Shown piece after piece: positions 48,099-59,782 of a DNA stretch of 64,000 nt. The DNA is taken from assembly GCA_963965975.1 (NCBI GenBank), contig OZ014411.1, positions 1,845,001-1,909,000 of the forward strand, given 5' to 3'. The stretch's first letter is position 1, and each line of letters starts with the position of its first letter. The notes beneath the pieces were generated by a model. It was not told the DNA's origin. It made no database searches and was given only the letters and a program-made list of their open reading frames with translations. A program made the translations under genes and the position numbers. Origin of the DNA: Xestospongia bergquistia (taxonomy: Eukaryota; Porifera; Demospongiae; Haplosclerida; Petrosiidae).

Positions 48099-51000
48099 AT
48101 GAGCACATTTACTATCTACATGCATTATATCATAGCTATACTGTATATCTATAGTGGATATGCTACTGGTTTAGAGTATTTTGTCTCTGCAGCTCCTAAT
48201 GGAGAGCCTTGTCCTCCTATTGACCTACCTTGTCATAACTTGTCCTTCTATTCTGCTGATTTTGAACTATACTTCACTAATGATACAATCTTTTCCTTTT
48301 TAAAGGGATCTCATACTCTACAACATCAATTGAAGATCAATAGTGTAAGTAATTTAACTCTACAGGGATTGGGTGACATAGAAGAAGGGTTTCACGAGAC
48401 AGTTATGCAAACTACCTCAATTATAACATGTAGTAAATACAGTGTAAACATCTTTTTTGATCAATGCACAGATTTAGTGTTTAAATCCTTAACAATAGCA
48501 AACTGTAAATTTATTACCTTATTAATTTCAAATGCTAGCAATATCACATTGAATTGGGTATCAATCCAGAATGGTTCTGGTATTGGACTTTATCTTCACA
48601 ATGCTTTCAATGTGTTCATTGCTAACTCTTCATTTGCTCAAAACCGACTTTCTGAGACATGCTTGTATTGTTTAGACAATGGAGGCAATGTAATAATAGT
48701 ATATGATGATTATTATTATCATTATGACCACCCTACCAACAATAAAGAGTACAAAGTTGACATTGTTCAATCAAATTTTACACTAGGTTTAAATTCTAAA
48801 AATTGTACTATAACTGATAATAATCAAGTCATTCTTGAACCAGGTGGTGGTTTAACCATTAATATATCTGCACAATCATACAAGGTACAGATTTACATTG
48901 ACTCTGTTGTATTTAATAATAATACTGGTAATATGGGAGCAAACCTCAATTTTGGTGTTTTGATGGGTCATTATTCTTTAATAATAAACAATACATTTAT
49001 TACTCATGGTAAAACGTTGACATATGAGTGTTCTTATGGAGCTGGTATGATTATTTCAATTACTAATGCTGCTAATAATACAGATAAAATAATTATTGAA
49101 AACAGTAATTTTTCAGATAATATTGCTCAGCAATATGGAGGTGGAATATTTATTGTTTCGTACAAGGGCTCCGGTAATATTGAGCTTCATAATTGCATTA
49201 TACTCAACAATATTGGATACACTGGTTCAGGATTAGTCATAGTTGTATTAGATGCTTTCTACAATACTCCAACACCTAGTTTTCATTTGACAAATGTTGT
49301 ATTTGATTCCAACAAAGTATCGAAAAAGGTTAATAAGCTTCAAGCAGCTGCAGTAATGTGGAATGTTCACAATGTTACATTTGAACAAATTGAGATTAAA
49401 CATCATAACTCAACTGGATTACTTGGTTATGATAGTCATTTTATCTTTGACAGAATTTGCAAATTTGTGAACAATTCTGGTATTTTAGGTGGAGGAATCG
49501 CGTTGTATGATTCATCCCATTTGTCAATAAAGGAACATACAAATATATCGTTTATTAGTAATCATGCTAGTAAGTCAGGTGGAGGAATCTATGTATCACA
49601 GCTTATTGGTTTAAACATTCCCACTAATTGTTTGCTTCAAGTTATACCCAATAATACAAATGTGTCATTGTACTTTGTCAACAACACAGCAGATATATCA
49701 GGTGATGTACTGTATGGTGGTGATATTGATTATTGTATAAACAAACCTGACTTTGATCGCATTTTTTACTACCATCAACAGACTGGTCTATCAGCAGTGT
49801 CATCAGCTCCTATCCAAGTGTGTTTTTGTGAATCAGACAGACAAAATTGCTCTATTGCACGTATCAATATAATGGTAATGCCTGGGATTGGCAGCAATAT
49901 ATCACTAGCTACTGTTGGTTTAAGGAATGGCTTAACAAAGGGAGTCATAAAATTGACAATATCAGATAGCTCATCTACTCTACAAACTTACAATAATAGA
50001 CTAAAAGCAATTTGTACCAATGTTACCTTCAAATTAAAAACAAGTCCTTCCTTGAACACCACACAAGTCTATGTAACACTTGAACGTTCAATCAGTGAAC
50101 CTTTGTCTGATCCGTTAGCTAAAATCATTGAAGTTAGAATAGAGTCCTGTCCAATTGGATTTCCATTGGTGATGGACACTTGCACTTGCAATCCTAAATT
50201 AAATTCATCTTTAATAACTTGTAATGCTAATACTCAAATTGTAACTAGAGATGGTGATATGTGGATTGGTTATAAAAATGATTCAGACTGTCTAATTGTC
50301 TATTCAAAGTGTCCCTTTGATTATTGTAACAGCAATAACATTAGTTTTATCTTTGATTATCCTAGCAAGCAATGTCTTCTCAATCGATCTGGTATGCTCT
50401 GTGGAGAATGTTCTGAAAGCCTCAGTCTCATGTTAGGCTCCAATCAGTGTGGACAATGTACTAATGACTACATAGCTCTTATCATTCCATTTGCTGTGGC
50501 TGGTATAGCACTGTTAGCTTTTGTCATTGTTTTAAACCTAACTGTGTCTGTGGGTACCATCAATGGACTTATATTCTATGCTAATGTTGTTAAAATATAT
50601 GAAGCAATAATTTTTCCTAATGGAAGCATTCCAATTATTAGTCAGTTTATTTCCTGGCTTAATTTAGATCTGGGTATTGAGACTTGTTTCTTTGATGGTA
50701 TGACTTCTTGTAGTAAGACATGGCTACAGTTTATCTTTCCAGGTTATGTTTGGTTTCTACTCTTGCTTGTCATAATATTATCACAATATTCCAGCAAAGT
50801 TGTTCGACTTGTAGGAAGACAAATAATTCCAGTACTAGCCACTATGATCCTTCTCTCTTATACCAAGCTGATACGCACTGTTTTCCAGATCCTTCGTTAC
50901 ACCAATATTCAGTGCGGTGGTGAGAATAATGTCATGTTACTGAGATGGTATATTGATGCTAATGTTCAATATCTGAGAGGCTATTGTCATGTATCATTGT

Positions 51001-51698
51001 TCCTGTTCTCACTGGTTGTACTCATTTTACTAATTATTCCATATACCATCTACCTTCTCACTATACCATTATTTGAAGGACCTCTATCAAAGTACATGTG
51101 TTGTTGCCACAAGTCAACATACATGAAGGCTTTCTTTGATGCATATGGAGGTCCATATAAAGATAATTGTCGTTTTTGGACTGGATTTTTACTTCTAGTT
51201 CGTGTTGTCTTAGCACTGGTCGTGTCTCTAGATACAAGGGCTACAGTACAGTTGCATGTGTTAACATCTCTTTTAGTTCTTATTATTATCATGTATTTCG
51301 TTTTGACAAGAGTATATCGACATGTTCCTTTGTTTTGTTTAGAGTTTTTTTTTATTATCAACCTTTTGTTTTTGGTTCATATGAACCTACAAACGTCTGA
51401 AAACTCGAAGAGGTGTCAAGTGTCAAGTATTCTTTTAATGTCAATATCATTTGTTGTATTCTGTGGTATTATATTCTATCATGTCTGGAATCGTCTGTTA
51501 AAGTATAATTTGCAACAGCTAATTGCAAAAGTTAAGGAAATATTTAAGAAGCTTTCATCATCTTCTAGTTTAAATAACATGGAAAATCCTTTAATAAGTC
51601 CAGGATCTCCTAAAGTTGAATGTACAACTACCTCCGTGTCAGTGGTGTCAGTAGGAATGAGACGAGAGTCATTGCTGTTTAATAAAGATAATATTTGA
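48099..51698 (+). CDS. Giant beta-helix multi-pass membrane receptor-like protein 2
   Basis: Single long exon, 1199 residues, with its own ATG and signal peptide (YIIAILYIYSGYATG). Same architecture as the gene at 5.6-9.7 kb. There is an Asn/Ile/Val-rich parallel beta-helix region (about 60-520, with GGGI.LYDS and SGGGIYVS turns), a Cys-rich region (CPIGFPLV, CTCNP, RSGMLCGEC, SLMLGSNQCGQCTN) and then about eight hydrophobic segments from residue 790 to 1140. Conserved signatures are LNLTVSVGTINGL, WLNLDLGIETCFF and DAYGGPYKDNCRFWTG. The cytoplasmic tail is Ser-rich and ends MRRESLLFNKD, recalling the RRESLIF of receptor 1, which suggests a conserved C-terminal motif. The first gene has an extra 5' intron splitting the signal peptide; none is needed here. 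The fold is inferred from repeat pattern; the role is unknown, perhaps surface sensing or adhesion. Confidence 0.87.
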   Translation: MSTFTIYMHYIIAILYIYSGYATGLEYFVSAAPNGEPCPPIDLPCHNLSFYSADFELYFTNDTIFSFLKGSHTLQHQLKINSVSNLTLQGLGDIEEGFHETVMQTTSIITCSKYSVNIFFDQCTDLVFKSLTIANCKFITLLISNASNITLNWVSIQNGSGIGLYLHNAFNVFIANSSFAQNRLSETCLYCLDNGGNVIIVYDDYYYHYDHPTNNKEYKVDIVQSNFTLGLNSKNCTITDNNQVILEPGGGLTINISAQSYKVQIYIDSVVFNNNTGNMGANLNFGVLMGHYSLIINNTFITHGKTLTYECSYGAGMIISITNAANNTDKIIIENSNFSDNIAQQYGGGIFIVSYKGSGNIELHNCIILNNIGYTGSGLVIVVLDAFYNTPTPSFHLTNVVFDSNKVSKKVNKLQAAAVMWNVHNVTFEQIEIKHHNSTGLLGYDSHFIFDRICKFVNNSGILGGGIALYDSSHLSIKEHTNISFISNHASKSGGGIYVSQLIGLNIPTNCLLQVIPNNTNVSLYFVNNTADISGDVLYGGDIDYCINKPDFDRIFYYHQQTGLSAVSSAPIQVCFCESDRQNCSIARINIMVMPGIGSNISLATVGLRNGLTKGVIKLTISDSSSTLQTYNNRLKAICTNVTFKLKTSPSLNTTQVYVTLERSISEPLSDPLAKIIEVRIESCPIGFPLVMDTCTCNPKLNSSLITCNANTQIVTRDGDMWIGYKNDSDCLIVYSKCPFDYCNSNNISFIFDYPSKQCLLNRSGMLCGECSESLSLMLGSNQCGQCTNDYIALIIPFAVAGIALLAFVIVLNLTVSVGTINGLIFYANVVKIYEAIIFPNGSIPIISQFISWLNLDLGIETCFFDGMTSCSKTWLQFIFPGYVWFLLLLVIILSQYSSKVVRLVGRQIIPVLATMILLSYTKLIRTVFQILRYTNIQCGGENNVMLLRWYIDANVQYLRGYCHVSLFLFSLVVLILLIIPYTIYLLTIPLFEGPLSKYMCCCHKSTYMKAFFDAYGGPYKDNCRFWTGFLLLVRVVLALVVSLDTRATVQLHVLTSLLVLIIIMYFVLTRVYRHVPLFCLEFFFIINLLFLVHMNLQTSENSKRCQVSSILLMSISFVVFCGIIFYHVWNRLLKYNLQQLIAKVKEIFKKLSSSSSLNNMENPLISPGSPKVECTTTSVSVVSVGMRRESLLFNKDNI

Positions 51699-51875
51699 CT
51701 TCTATTACATGTAAATCATTTGTATAATTTTATTTTTTACACATCTTATAACAATAGTAGTTTAGTTAGTATTTTGAGGTATTTTTGTGTGTACACTTGT
51801 ACATAATTGTAGTTGAGTGTTATTATTTTAACTATCCTATTTTTATAATTATGAAGACATATTTTTAGTGTATCA

Positions 51876-52055
51876 CAGTTGATATTAATAAGGTTAACAT
51901 GTATCATTAGTAGTGAGTATAGATAGTATATTCACTATAATAATTAATTGATTGAGTAGATAATTTATCAACTGCAGTGTTAGTAAATCAATTGTAAATC
52001 ATTTGACTGCTTCTCAATTAAATTTTTTCAGCTCTAATGTCTTTTGTATATTGTA
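51876..52055. repeat. Direct repeat flanking beta-helix receptor 2 (downstream copy)
   Basis: Matches 45285-45475, in the same orientation. It shows none of the TG...CA ends or primer sites of an LTR. Confidence 0.85.
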
Positions 52056-52520
52056 GAGGATTTGGAGTTAGTAGAACAGCACATATTCCTAGTTATTTTA
52101 ACGTTTGTGGTTTGTCATGTGAATGGCATGTGCTATGTAGTCAGCGTCACCCAAAAGATTAACTTATTGACTTGACAAAATAGCAATGTCTGAAGAAATA
52201 TACCAGAGTGCCATTAGCCAGAGAAGGTATCCTTCATTTTTTACCCTTTTGTTCAATATGTCTACACATACGTAAACTATATAAGTGGAATAAAATAATA
52301 GCCATGCTTTTTTACATAATATTACAGCCTCCTTATATCAGCTAGCAATTGCTATGTAGGTAGTGTCCTCCAGTGTCTGATGAACCACTCTATTTTTTTA
52401 GAATTCCTGTAATTGTACATCAGTACCACAAGCCGTCTCTTAGAATTGAGTGTCAGCAAGATGTTTCCAGTTAGGTTGGGTCCCTGACTTTGGTTGTATA
52501 TTGTAGTTCTGTTATGTAGA

Positions 52521-52606
52521 GAAGCTGAGGACAGACATTCAAACTCCGGATAACCCCGTTTAATTGAAATTGGAAATAGGAATTGGAATGTCTGTCTGCG
52601 GCTTCC
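52521..52606. mobile_element. Tiny foldback element (86 bp)
   Basis: GAAGCTGAGGACAGACATTC at the left is reversed as GGAATGTCTGTCTGCGGCTTC at the right. The ends resemble the GAAGCCGAAG foldback family. It directly abuts the next element. Confidence 0.7.
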
Positions 52607-52610
52607 TACG

Positions 52611-52990
52611 GAAGCCGAAGACGGCCATCCATTTCTACTTCGTAATTTTATATTCTACTTTGAAGTTTTCCAAAAATATTCCAATTCTACTTTACAGTTT
52701 TCCCAATTCCAATTCTATTTTCTATCCTTCGATGGAATATTTAACAACTAAAATCCTCTATCCCTACTCTAACTGTAAACATCTATAATTTGGCTCGCGT
52801 TTCTCGCTTTACTTTATTGAGGTTAATGAAGTAAAGCGCGAGCACCGCGAGCTGTCTTGGAGCAAAGCGACATGTTTCCGGTATGGGTGGTGATATAAGA
52901 TTTTAGTTGTTAAATATTCCATCGAATGATAGAAAATAGAATTGGAATTGGGAAAACTGTAAAGTAGAATTGGAATATTTTTGGAAACAT
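52611..52990. mobile_element. Foldback element with GAAGCCGAAG terminus, right end truncated
   Basis: The left arm matches 36116 onward very closely (CCATCCATTTCTACTTCGTA). The right arm pairs until TTGGAATATTTTTGGAAAC, where it stops short of the terminus. The centre again has GCGAGCACCGCGAGC-type GC-rich sequence. Confidence 0.8.
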
Positions 52991-53211
52991 ATTTAATGTT
53001 CTGTTATATATCAAAAGTTACAAAATAAATCAACATTACATGTTCCTAAGGATCTATTAGTGGTTAACAATTAGATATGTAACATAAACAATTTGTGTTA
53101 TGCAAAACAAAAAATAAATGAAACATGTTCATTTAGTAGTAGTGAAATTGACAGGCAGTTTTAAATCTGCATACAATTAAAAGATAATAATTTTTAAATT
53201 GTGCACATGTT

Positions 53212-54482
53212 TTACTTACTAATAGGAATACCAGCTTTCTTAAAAACCCAAGACAATACAGCAACAGTAGTAGCTGCTAATAAATAAGTCACAAAACCTA
53301 TATAAGTTTGTACTTAACATTATTATAATTAAAACAAAGTGTACATACCAGTGTCTCTACTTATTAACCAATAAAGAAACGGTAAAATGAAACATGCTAT
53401 AAATATCAATATATACCAGCATTTGCACCTTGAAATCCAATTTTTAAAAATTTGACAGCGAACTATAAAAAATGATATAATTCATTATTTAATATAAAAT
53501 AGGACACATCAATTTAATTGTCTTTTTAATTTCATTATACCTTTCGAAGAATCTTTTGGAGTGTTTATACTTTGTTCTAGTTCTGCCTGGCTGTGTTTTC
53601 TGAGAATTCCCCACATCACCTATAAATATAATGGTAATGACATTCTTGTCAAAAATACCAAATATTGCCACTACATTACTCATACCATCTACAGTATTTT
53701 TCTTTTGAAGTTGTTGAAAATACTGGTACATGGGCTTTAGGAGAATGTTCATTTGCTAGAAAATGTATCCAATAATTTTTTAAAAGCCATAAAAAATGAG
53801 CATAAAGCATAAAATTGTAGGCTTGTGCTAAGTAATAAATCAGAAACTGGACAAATAATAATACTATGTAGTTAGTCATAACTTGTAAATAAGTATTTCA
53901 GAAGGAAAGTTACTTAACTTACTGATATCAGAAGAAGGAGTATCATCATCATTTCTAGAAGATGACTTGGTTGAATGAGAAGCTATATAATCTAAAAGAA
54001 CAAACATAATCATTATACACTTAAAGATCAAAGGTTTATTTCAAATTATCATTTACCATACTTTTTTGACCCTGTTGAATAATCCCATTACCTCTGACAG
54101 ATACATTGGATATGTATTGACCTGTGTTTCCTCCATGTTTTATATCATCATTTTCTACATGTACAATAGAACAAGTAACCTTAAATAGTTATGTAAAAAA
54201 TACAATCATATAATCAACACATATAAACACATATATATGTATATATATATACATGCATATATACATATATATATGTATGTAGATATATCTATACATGTAA
54301 AGCATCCTTAAACAATCCAGAACACATAACTAAGGCCTGTGCTATCATGGGTAGTAATAGATTAGTAAACGATTTTATATACTTGTTTTCAACAAATTCT
54401 ATACATTGATCATGAGTAGAGCGTTAGTACTAAACGTACCTTTCTCCATTGTGTCAGATACATGTGATTTAACAAGGTCCTC
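53212..54482 (-). pseudogene. Two-helix tail gene, tandem copy I, frame-disrupted
   Basis: Same exon order as copy II on the minus strand, from exon 54440-54482 (EDLVKSHVSDTMEK) to a stop at 53212. The penultimate and last exons encode two hydrophobic segments (ILIFIACFILPFLYWLI and YLLAATTVAVLSWVF) like those ending the Death-domain gene at 42.8-43.1 kb. Compared with copy II, one linker exon has an extra base (GTATTTTC for GTAAATC, near 53725) and the next lacks two bases (near 53590). The phase then no longer reaches the membrane exons. No Death-domain exon is present upstream. It is probably non-functional, or makes a different short protein. Confidence 0.65.
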
Positions 54483-55641
54483 CTATTAAAGTTATTAACA
54501 TTAATTAATAATTATTACAATTATTATTAAGCAAATGTTAATAACTTAGAATTTTAGAATGTATGGGATAAAAAAATTAAATAATCAAAAGTACTTGTTT
54601 AAATGATATAGATCATACATAAGTTGACCTTTAAATTAGACTAAACCTGTTTTTTTTCTAAAAACATGCATAGCTCAACAAATTACAGTATAAACAATTC
54701 ATTTGAACAAGATTACATACTACTCTTAAACATTTTTTATATTAATAAAATTATAAAATGACTTCCTTCTTTAAAAGTATATTTACATAATATGAACACC
54801 ACCAATTTAAATTAATGGCAAGTAAAAGTACCTATGAAACATGAAAACAGATTAAAGGACTCAACTCGTTTTTCTGACAACAACAGTTCAAATTACAGAT
54901 AACAATACATAATTCATATTCTGTTGTATATCAAGAGCATTCTTTTACACTAATGAAATAGTCATCATTACTGACAACATTATAGCCATTATATGATGTA
55001 CAATGAAAACTGTTTGGTAAACTGTCTAACAAAAGCCAACCCCTTATAACGGGATGTTGTAATGATCTTTGTCTGCCTTCAGCTTCCAAGTCTACATGAA
55101 CTACAGTATAAATATAAATCCTCTTGTTTCATTTACTACTAATGATGATCAATTTCCCTAAATTCTATGTCATCTACATAAATGGATTATCTGGAGATAC
55201 TTATATCTGCCACTTGGTATATTTACTTAACTTACAATTGGCATAGACTGCCTCCCTTCTGTTCTACCTCTCAAAACCTAACAGCCCATGAATTTTTATA
55301 TCACATGACTGCTTTTCTTGATTCTTGTCCTTGTATTCACAATGTAGTAATATTTTAACATTACTGTAATGCCTCATACTACATCCAGTGTCATACTGTA
55401 TCTATAATATATTATTTTTACTTGCACTTCATGTTGTGTTATCAATAGTTACAAAATAAATCAACAATACATGTTCCTAAGCATCAATAAGTGGTTAACA
55501 ATTAGATATGTAACATAAACAATTCTTGTCATACAAAGCAAAAATAAGTGATACATGTTCATTTAGTAGCAGTGCAATTAACAGGCAGTTTTAAATCTGT
55601 ATAAAATTAAAACATAATAATTTTTAAATTGTGTACATGTT
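54483..55641. other. Spacer between tandem copies I and II
   Basis: Closely matches 56906-58057, as part of the tandem unit of about 2.4 kb. It contains no exon I can support and no Death-domain homology. CTGCCTTCAGCTTCC near 55073 may be a foldback-element end. Confidence 0.5.
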
Positions 55642-56905
55642 TTATTTACCAAAAGACATACCATTTATCTTAAAAACCGAAGACAATACAGCAACAGGAA
55701 TAGCTGCTAATAAACATATCACATACTCTTTAAAAGTTTGTAGTTAACATTATTATAATTAAAATCAAGTATATTTACCAGTGTCTCCACTTATTAACCA
55801 ATAAAGAAACAGTGAAATGAAACATGCTATAAATATCAATATATACCAGCATTTGCACCTTGAAATCCAATTTTTAAAAATTTGACAGCAAACTGCAAGA
55901 AATGATACAATTCATCATTTAGTATAAGATTGGAAACATCAACAATTTAATTGTCTTTTTAATTTCATTATACCTTTCGTAGCATCTTCTGGAGTTTTGT
56001 TACTTTGTTTTAGGTCTGTATGGTCTGGTGTTTTCTTAGAATTCCTCTCATCACCTATAAATATAATGCTAATGACATTCTTGTTAAAAATACCAAATAT
56101 TGCCACTACATTACTCATACCATCTACAGTATTTTTCTTTTGAAGTTGTTGATTTACTGGTACACGGGCTTTAGGAAAATGTTCATTTGCTAGAAAATAT
56201 ATCCAATAATTTTTTAAAAGCCATAAAAAATGAGCATAAAGCATAAAATTGTAGGCTTGTGCTAAGTAATAAATCAGAAACTGGACAAATAATAATACTA
56301 TGTAGTTAGTCATAACTTGTAAATAAGTATTTCAGAAGGAAAGTTACTTAACTTACTGATATCAGAAGAAGGAGTATCATCATCATTTCTAGAAGATGAC
56401 TTGGTTGAATGAGAAGCTATATAATCTAAAAAAACAAACATAATCATTATACACTTATAGATCAAAGGTTTATTTCAAATTATCATTTACCATACTTTTT
56501 TGACCCTGTTGAATAATCCCAGAACCACTGACAAATACATTGGAAATGGTTTGATGTTTTATATCATCATTTTCTACATGTACAATAGAACAAGTAACCT
56601 TAAATAGTTACGTAAAAAATACAATCATATATTCAACACATATAAACACATATATATGTATATATATATACATGCATATATACATATATATATATATGTA
56701 TGTAGATATATCTATACATGTAAAGCTTCCTTAAACAATCCAGAACACATAACTAAGGCCTGTGCTATCATGGGTAGTAATAGATTAGTAAACGATTTTA
56801 TATACTTGTTTTCAACAAATTCTATACATTGATCATGAGTAGATTGTTAGTACTAAACGTACCTTTCTCCATTGTGTCAGATACATGTGATTTAACAAGG
56901 TCCTC
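55642..56905 (-). CDS. Two-helix tail gene, tandem copy II (open reading frame intact)
   Basis: Minus-strand exons: 56905-56863, 56573-56496, 56425-56357, 56189-56121, 56054-55974, 55892-55779 and 55727-55642. Internal introns are all phase 1 and the sum is in frame (168 residues from the ATG in the first listed exon). The linker is hydrophilic and Ser/Asp-rich (HSTKSSSRNDDDTPSSD), then comes a basic/acidic mix with KTPDHTDLKQSNKTPED. The last two exons give two hydrophobic segments (WYILIFIACFISLFLYWLI; ICLLAAIPVAVLSSVF), paralogous to the Death-domain gene tail. No Death-domain exon lies between this copy and copy III, so either it lost that domain or its true 5' exons are unrecognised. I have no known family name for the tail. 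Probably a small membrane-anchored cytoplasmic protein. Confidence 0.6.
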
Positions 56906-58057
56906 CTATTAAAGTTATTAACATTAATTAATAATTATTACAATTATTATTAACGCAAATGTTAATAACTTAGAATTTTAGAATATATTGGATAAAAAAA
57001 TTAAATAATCAAAAGTACATGTTTAAATGATCTAGATCATACATTGACCTTTGAATTAGACTAAACCTTTTTTTTCTAAAAACATGCATAGCTCAACAAG
57101 TTACAGTATAAACAATTCATTTGAACAATATTACATACTACTCTTAAACATTGTTTATATTAACAAAATTATAAAATGACTTCCTTCTTTAAAAGTATAT
57201 TTACATAATATGAACACCACCAATTTAAATTAATGGCAAGTAAAAGTACCTATGAAAATGTAAACAGATTAATGGACTCGTTTTTCTGACAACCACAGTT
57301 CAAATTACAGATAACAATACATAATTAATATTCTGTTGTATATCAAGAGCATTCTTTTACACCAATGAATGGTCATCATTGCTGACAACATTAGAGCCAT
57401 TATATGATGTACAATGAAAACTGTTTGATAAACTGTCTAACAAAAGTCAACCCCTTATAACGGGATGTTGTAATGACCTTTCTCTGCCTTCAGTTTCCAA
57501 ATCTACATGAACTACAGTATCAATATTAATCCTTTTGTTTCATTTACTACTAATGATGATCAATTTTCCTAAACTCTATGTCATCTACATAAATGGATTA
57601 TCTGGAGATACTTATATCTGCCACTTGATATATTTACTTAACTTACAATTGGCATAGACTGCCTCCCTTCTGTTCTACCTCTCAAAACTTAACAGCCCAT
57701 GAATTTTTATATCACATGACTGCTTTTTATGATTCTTGTTCTTGTATTCACAATGCAGTAATATTTTAACATTACTGTAATGCCTCATACTACATCAAGT
57801 GTCGTACTGTATCTTTAATATATTATTTTTACTTGCACTTCATGCATGTTGTGTTATCAATACTTACAAAATAAATCAACAATAGATGTTCCTAAGCATC
57901 AATAAGTGGTTAACAATTAGATATGTAACACAAACAATTCTTGTCATACAAAGCAAAAATAAGTGAAACATGTTCATTTAGTAGCAGTGCAATTAACAGG
58001 CGGATTGAAATCTGTATACAATTAAAACATAATAATATTTTAAATTGTGTACATGTT
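56906..58057. other. Spacer between tandem copies II and III
   Basis: Duplicate of 54483-55641. No gene recognised. Confidence 0.5.
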
Positions 58058-58555
58058 TTATTTACCAAAAGAAATACCAGCTGTCTTAAAAACCCAAGAC
58101 AATACAGCAACAGGAATAGCTGCTAATAAACATGTCACATACTCTATAAAAGTTTGTAGTTAACATTATTATAACTAAAATCAAGTTTATTTACCAGTGT
58201 CTCCACTTATTACCCAATAAAGAGACAGTGAAATGAAACATGCTATAAATATCAATATATACCAGCATGAAATCCAATTTTTAAAATTTTGACAGCAAAC
58301 TGCAAGAAATAATACAATTCATCATTTAGTATAAAATAGGAAATATAAACAATTTAATTGTCTTTTTAATTTCATTATACCTTTCGAAGCATCTTCTGGA
58401 GTTTTATTACTTTGTTTTAGGTCTGTATGGTCTGGTGTTTTCTTAGAATTCCTCTCATCACCTATAAATATAATGCTAATGATATTCTTGTTAAAAATAC
58501 CAAATATTGCCACTACATTACTCATACCATCTACAGTATTTTTCTTTTGAAGTTT
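58058..58555 (-). pseudogene. Former two-helix tail exons of copy III, stranded behind a stop codon
   Basis: Exons equivalent to the linker and both hydrophobic segments of copy II are present and individually open (WYILIFIACFISLSLYWVI; CLLAAIPVAVLSWVF, stop at 58058). They follow an in-frame TAA at 58556-58558. They would be translated only if splicing skips the exon holding the stop. Confidence 0.6.
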
Positions 58556-59603
58556 TTAATTTACTGGTACGGCTTTAGGAGAACGTTCATTTGCTAGAAA
58601 ATGTAACCAATTTTTTTCAAAGGCATAAAAAATTAGCATAAAATTGTAGCTTTGTGCTAAGTAATAAATCAGAAACTGGACAAATAATACTACTATGTAG
58701 TTAGTTATTGTTGTAACCTGGCCGAGATAGGTTCAACATATAATAATAAATATAAAGAATAAAGAGAGAGATTCAACTTGTACAAAACTCAACAGAGAAC
58801 TAAACTCAAAAACGTGCTCACACAATACATACATGTGCTCCACTGGAATATTCTGGAATACATAAATATTCATACATTATTACCATATTCATAATTATCA
58901 CAGTTATAACTTGTAATTATTAAGTATTTCAGAAGAAAAGTTACTTAACTTACTGATAACAGAAGGAGAAGAGATACCTATAGTATAAAATACTAGTTAA
59001 TATGATTTAATTGAAATTTAAACTTACTTGAAAGTTGCTTTTTGTATTTATTTTTCACTTCACGTTTACTTAGAAATTTCACTACTTTGTCTGAAACATT
59101 TTCTGGTTCTCCATATTTATTTTCTATTGTTATTTCAGTGGGCTTTTTTAGTGCAGTCATTACATTACGCCAAGTACAATTATACCTTTTCGCATTTTCT
59201 CCTGTTATTTCATTAATAAAAAAATTAAGCTCTGTAAAGTTACGAAGACGAGTCTCATCTATGTTTTTGTTGGTACTCAGTGGAAGGCGTTTTGCAAAAT
59301 AGTAACGCCATTGTTTTTCATCGCTTTTAATATCATCTAACACAATCATGAGATCAACTTTGTCAGGAATAGATTCCATGATATTATCAGTATCTACAAA
59401 GAAATGTCAAGGAATTGTAGATAATGAATGCCATAGTATAGTGAAGATTTAATATAACATAAAAATGCATTGTCAAATTATATAATATCACTTTTAACAT
59501 TGTATAACATGCAAATATTATAAAAATAATTAATTCTAGTTCTTTATTGTTAGCACTAGGTCCTACCAGTAATTATATTCTTAGAACCGACAGTAACTGA
59601 CAT
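58556..59603 (-). CDS. Death-domain gene, tandem copy III, stop before the membrane tail
   Basis: Minus-strand model: 59603-59567 (ATG; MSVTVGSKNIIT), 59393-59028, 58977-58954 and 58593-58556 (TAA), about 154 residues, all introns phase 1. The large exon encodes a Death-type domain (about residues 20-125): KVDLMIVLDDI, QWRYYFAKRLPL, NFTELNFFINEI, CTWRNVMTALKK and NVSDKVVKFLSKR. It aligns in layout with the Death domain at 40.8 kb. The next exons match copies I and II, but the codon at 58558 is TAA where copy II has CAA, so the protein should end before the hydrophobic segments and be soluble. A solo LTR lies in an intron. A Copia element sits about 12 bases upstream of the ATG, so the native promoter is displaced beyond the element. 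Confidence 0.6.
58709..58912. mobile_element. Solo LTR with 5-bp target duplication
   Basis: This is an insertion relative to the same intron in copies I and II. It runs from TGTTGTAACC to ATCACA (TG...CA) and is bracketed by GTTAT at 58704-58708 and 58913-58917. No internal retroelement region is present. Its sequence is unlike the Copia LTRs at 59.6 and 63.8 kb, so it belongs to another family. Confidence 0.8.
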
Positions 59604-59620
59604 GATGCAATAGATCAATC

Positions 59621-59782
59621 TGTAATGAATGTATCATTATTATGATTCTTAGTTGCTTAATCAAATGTATGTTTATTTAGTTTAACCACATCCTGTATAC
59701 TGTCTGTATAATTTGACTTTCCATCTTGTAAACGCAGTTCCTTTAAGAAATCAATAATACTTTGTTAAACAATATTAGTACA
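59621..59782 (+). repeat. 5' LTR of the Copia element
   Basis: Starts TGTAATGAATG and ends TTAGTACA. It is preceded by CAATC and immediately followed by the primer-binding site. Confidence 0.95.

Noticed and set aside
45285..52055. LTRs of a retroelement enclosing beta-helix receptor 2
   Set aside because: The two repeats lack TG...CA ends, primer site, polypurine tract and target duplication, and the enclosed gene is not a retroelement.
53489..53752. Single-exon protein on the minus strand in copy I
   Set aside because: The open frame crosses a GT...AG intron that copy II supports; it is read-through of two exons and an intron.
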